From JAJYSO01 sp964451785 (lineage in GTDB: Bacteria; Bacteroidota; Bacteroidia; Flavobacteriales; Flavobacteriaceae): a stretch of 44,875 bases of DNA. The notes under the pieces are model-generated. The model worked only from the letters and a program-made list of their open reading frames with translations. It was not told the origin of the DNA and searched no databases. Every line of letters begins with the position of its first letter. Position 1 is the first letter of the stretch. The translations under genes were made by a program, and so were the position numbers. The stretch is taken from positions 1 through 44,875 of the forward strand of contig CAYVJG010000023.1 in NCBI GenBank assembly GCA_964451785.1, given 5' to 3'. This document shows positions 44,307 to 44,875 of this stretch, one piece after another.

Positions 44307-44590
44307 GGGCGTGCCCCTGCGCCGCTAGTCGGAAAAAGTAAATTTTCACCCGTCAGCACCAGCGCTAAACAATACCATCAACCACTCCGCCACCGCGCAG
44401 GGTCGGGCTTTCGGCAGTCGCTTTTTGCGGCTAAGTTTAGTGCTAATCCGCAAGGGTTAATCCCTGCACTAAAATCTCGACCTTTACTAAAGTTTTAAAA
44501 CTTTAGTAAAGGTCTTTCTAGCCTTCCGTAAAGGTCTATTTCTAAATCAGCCGCAAAAGAGCTTCAACAAATGCCTCAATCCCTCACGCA
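44307..44590. repeat. Dispersed structured repeat, family 2, copy 2
   Basis: It opens with GGGCGTGCCCCTGCG, of which CCCTGCGC (44315-44322) pairs with GCGCAGGG (44395-44402). GGTCGGGCTTTCGGCAGTCG follows. The closing stem is GCTTTTTGCGGCT (44420-44432) with AGCCGCAAAAGAGC (44549-44562), and the end is ATGCCTCAATCCCTCACGCA. Inside the 116-base loop are TTTAGTGC/GCACTAAA (44436-44443 and 44466-44473) and a perfect 36-base palindrome (44479-44514). The closing stem has different base pairs from copy 1 at 3785-3883 but is just as well paired. Confidence 0.72.
44479..44514. repeat. Perfect 36-base palindrome
   Basis: GACCTTTACTAAAGTTTT followed directly by its reverse complement AAAACTTTAGTAAAGGTC. 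It lies in the variable loop of family-2 copy 2 and has no T run after it, so it is not an ordinary terminator for the LLM gene. Confidence 0.85.
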
Positions 44591-44635
44591 AAAGCCGATT
44601 TTATCAACCTAAAGGGAGCGCCTTTTGCTTTATAG

Positions 44636-44661
44636 TGATGAGTGGTGAGTGATGAGTAATT
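44636..44661. repeat. Short GATGAGT-type direct repeats
   Basis: A microsatellite-like run in which TGATGAGT occurs twice, separated by GGTGAG. No coding role is seen. Confidence 0.5.
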
Positions 44662-44685
44662 AAAGTAAAATCTAGCGTCATCATC

Positions 44686-44850
44686 AAAGAAAGATCAAAA
44701 AGAATCGGCCTACTTTTAATTGCTGTAGAAAACCAGTAAAACACGCTGTCGATGGCGAGGAGAAGGGCACTTTTTTTGCCCTTCGGGGGACAAGTGTTTT
44801 GCGCTAGTTTTCAAGGGAATTAAAATCAGCCTAGCGTTTTTTGTTTCTTT
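44686..44850. repeat. 165-base nested imperfect inverted repeat
   Basis: Paired blocks, outside to inside: AAAGAAAG (44686) with GTTTCTTT (44843); TTTTAATT (44714-44721) with AATTAAAA (44818-44825); GAAAAC (44728-44733) with GTTTTC (44807-44812); AAAACAC (44738-44744) with GTGTTTT (44794-44800); TGTC (44747-44750) with GACA (44789-44792); and at the centre GAAGGGCA (44762-44769) with TGCCCTTC (44777-44784) around a T-rich loop. A further small hairpin, CTTTTTTG/CAAAAAAG (44847-44869), follows at the window edge, so the element may continue beyond it. Confidence 0.65.
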
Positions 44851-44875
44851 TTTGGGCAATGCAAAAAAGAAAAAA

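Overview
This 44.9-kb stretch looks like chromosome from a member of the Flavobacteriia (Bacteroidota); I cannot fix the genus. The evidence is: low GC; three secreted proteins ending in type IX secretion (T9SS) sorting domains (5946-7724, 8874-10844, 29498-33511); a TonB-dependent receptor with an N-terminal carboxypeptidase-regulatory domain; promoters of the Bacteroidota form TTTG-N19-TAnnTTTG rather than -35/-10 boxes; few Shine-Dalgarno sites; a flavobacterial-type B1 metallo-beta-lactamase; and a DUF2061-cysH-cysD-cysN operon. I see no tRNA, rRNA, CRISPR array, transposase, integrase or phage gene.

Layout. 1-495 is an extremely AT-rich stretch without genes. 708-2217 is a promoter, a shortened SAM-I-like (S-box) leader and an NhaC/MetT-type transporter, which together suggest SAM-controlled methionine uptake. 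2289-4728 (minus) holds an OmpA-type lipoprotein, a lipocalin-like lipoprotein and MazG. 4945-7724 is a tight cassette of three secreted proteins, two of them unrecognised. 8177-12571 has a NUDIX hydrolase, a secreted PNGase F-like protein, an LpxL-type acyltransferase and a rhomboid protease. 13028-19809 is a six-gene iron/siderophore uptake operon resembling XusABC of Bacteroides with three inserted genes. 20028-22050 (minus) is thioredoxin, a class III CoA-transferase and DeoC in tight succession. 22261-25052 holds EttA and thioredoxin reductase. 26157-28046 is an SSS-family symporter plus a small membrane protein. 28348-33511 is an EEP-family phosphatase/nuclease lipoprotein and a 1337-residue modular secreted protein. 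33782-34582 is a thioesterase. 34794-37982 (minus) is the sulfate assimilation operon. 38240-41997 has a tiny membrane protein, a B1 metallo-beta-lactamase lipoprotein and a GH2 glycosidase. 42212-44300 is a pair of flavin oxidoreductases, followed by a gene-free, hairpin-dense end.

Two families of dispersed repeats run through the window. Family 1 (about 128 bp, four copies at 8036, 19826, 28178 and 36984) is built of two abutting inverted-repeat-bounded modules; one copy sits inside the cys operon and its first three bases are the stop codon of cysH. Family 2 (230-285 bp, copies at 3681 and 44307) has conserved ends, a variable middle, and a closing stem whose two arms differ between the copies in a compensated way, which points to selection for structure.

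The best candidates for something undescribed are the reduced S-box leader with no P4 helix and no kink-turn arm, the covarying family-2 element, the two-module family-1 element, the expanded Xus-like locus, and the unrecognised secreted cassette at 4945-7724. The PepSY gene at the end of the Xus-like operon currently reads through its own terminator after two poly-A runs, which suggests a frameshift or a sequencing error.
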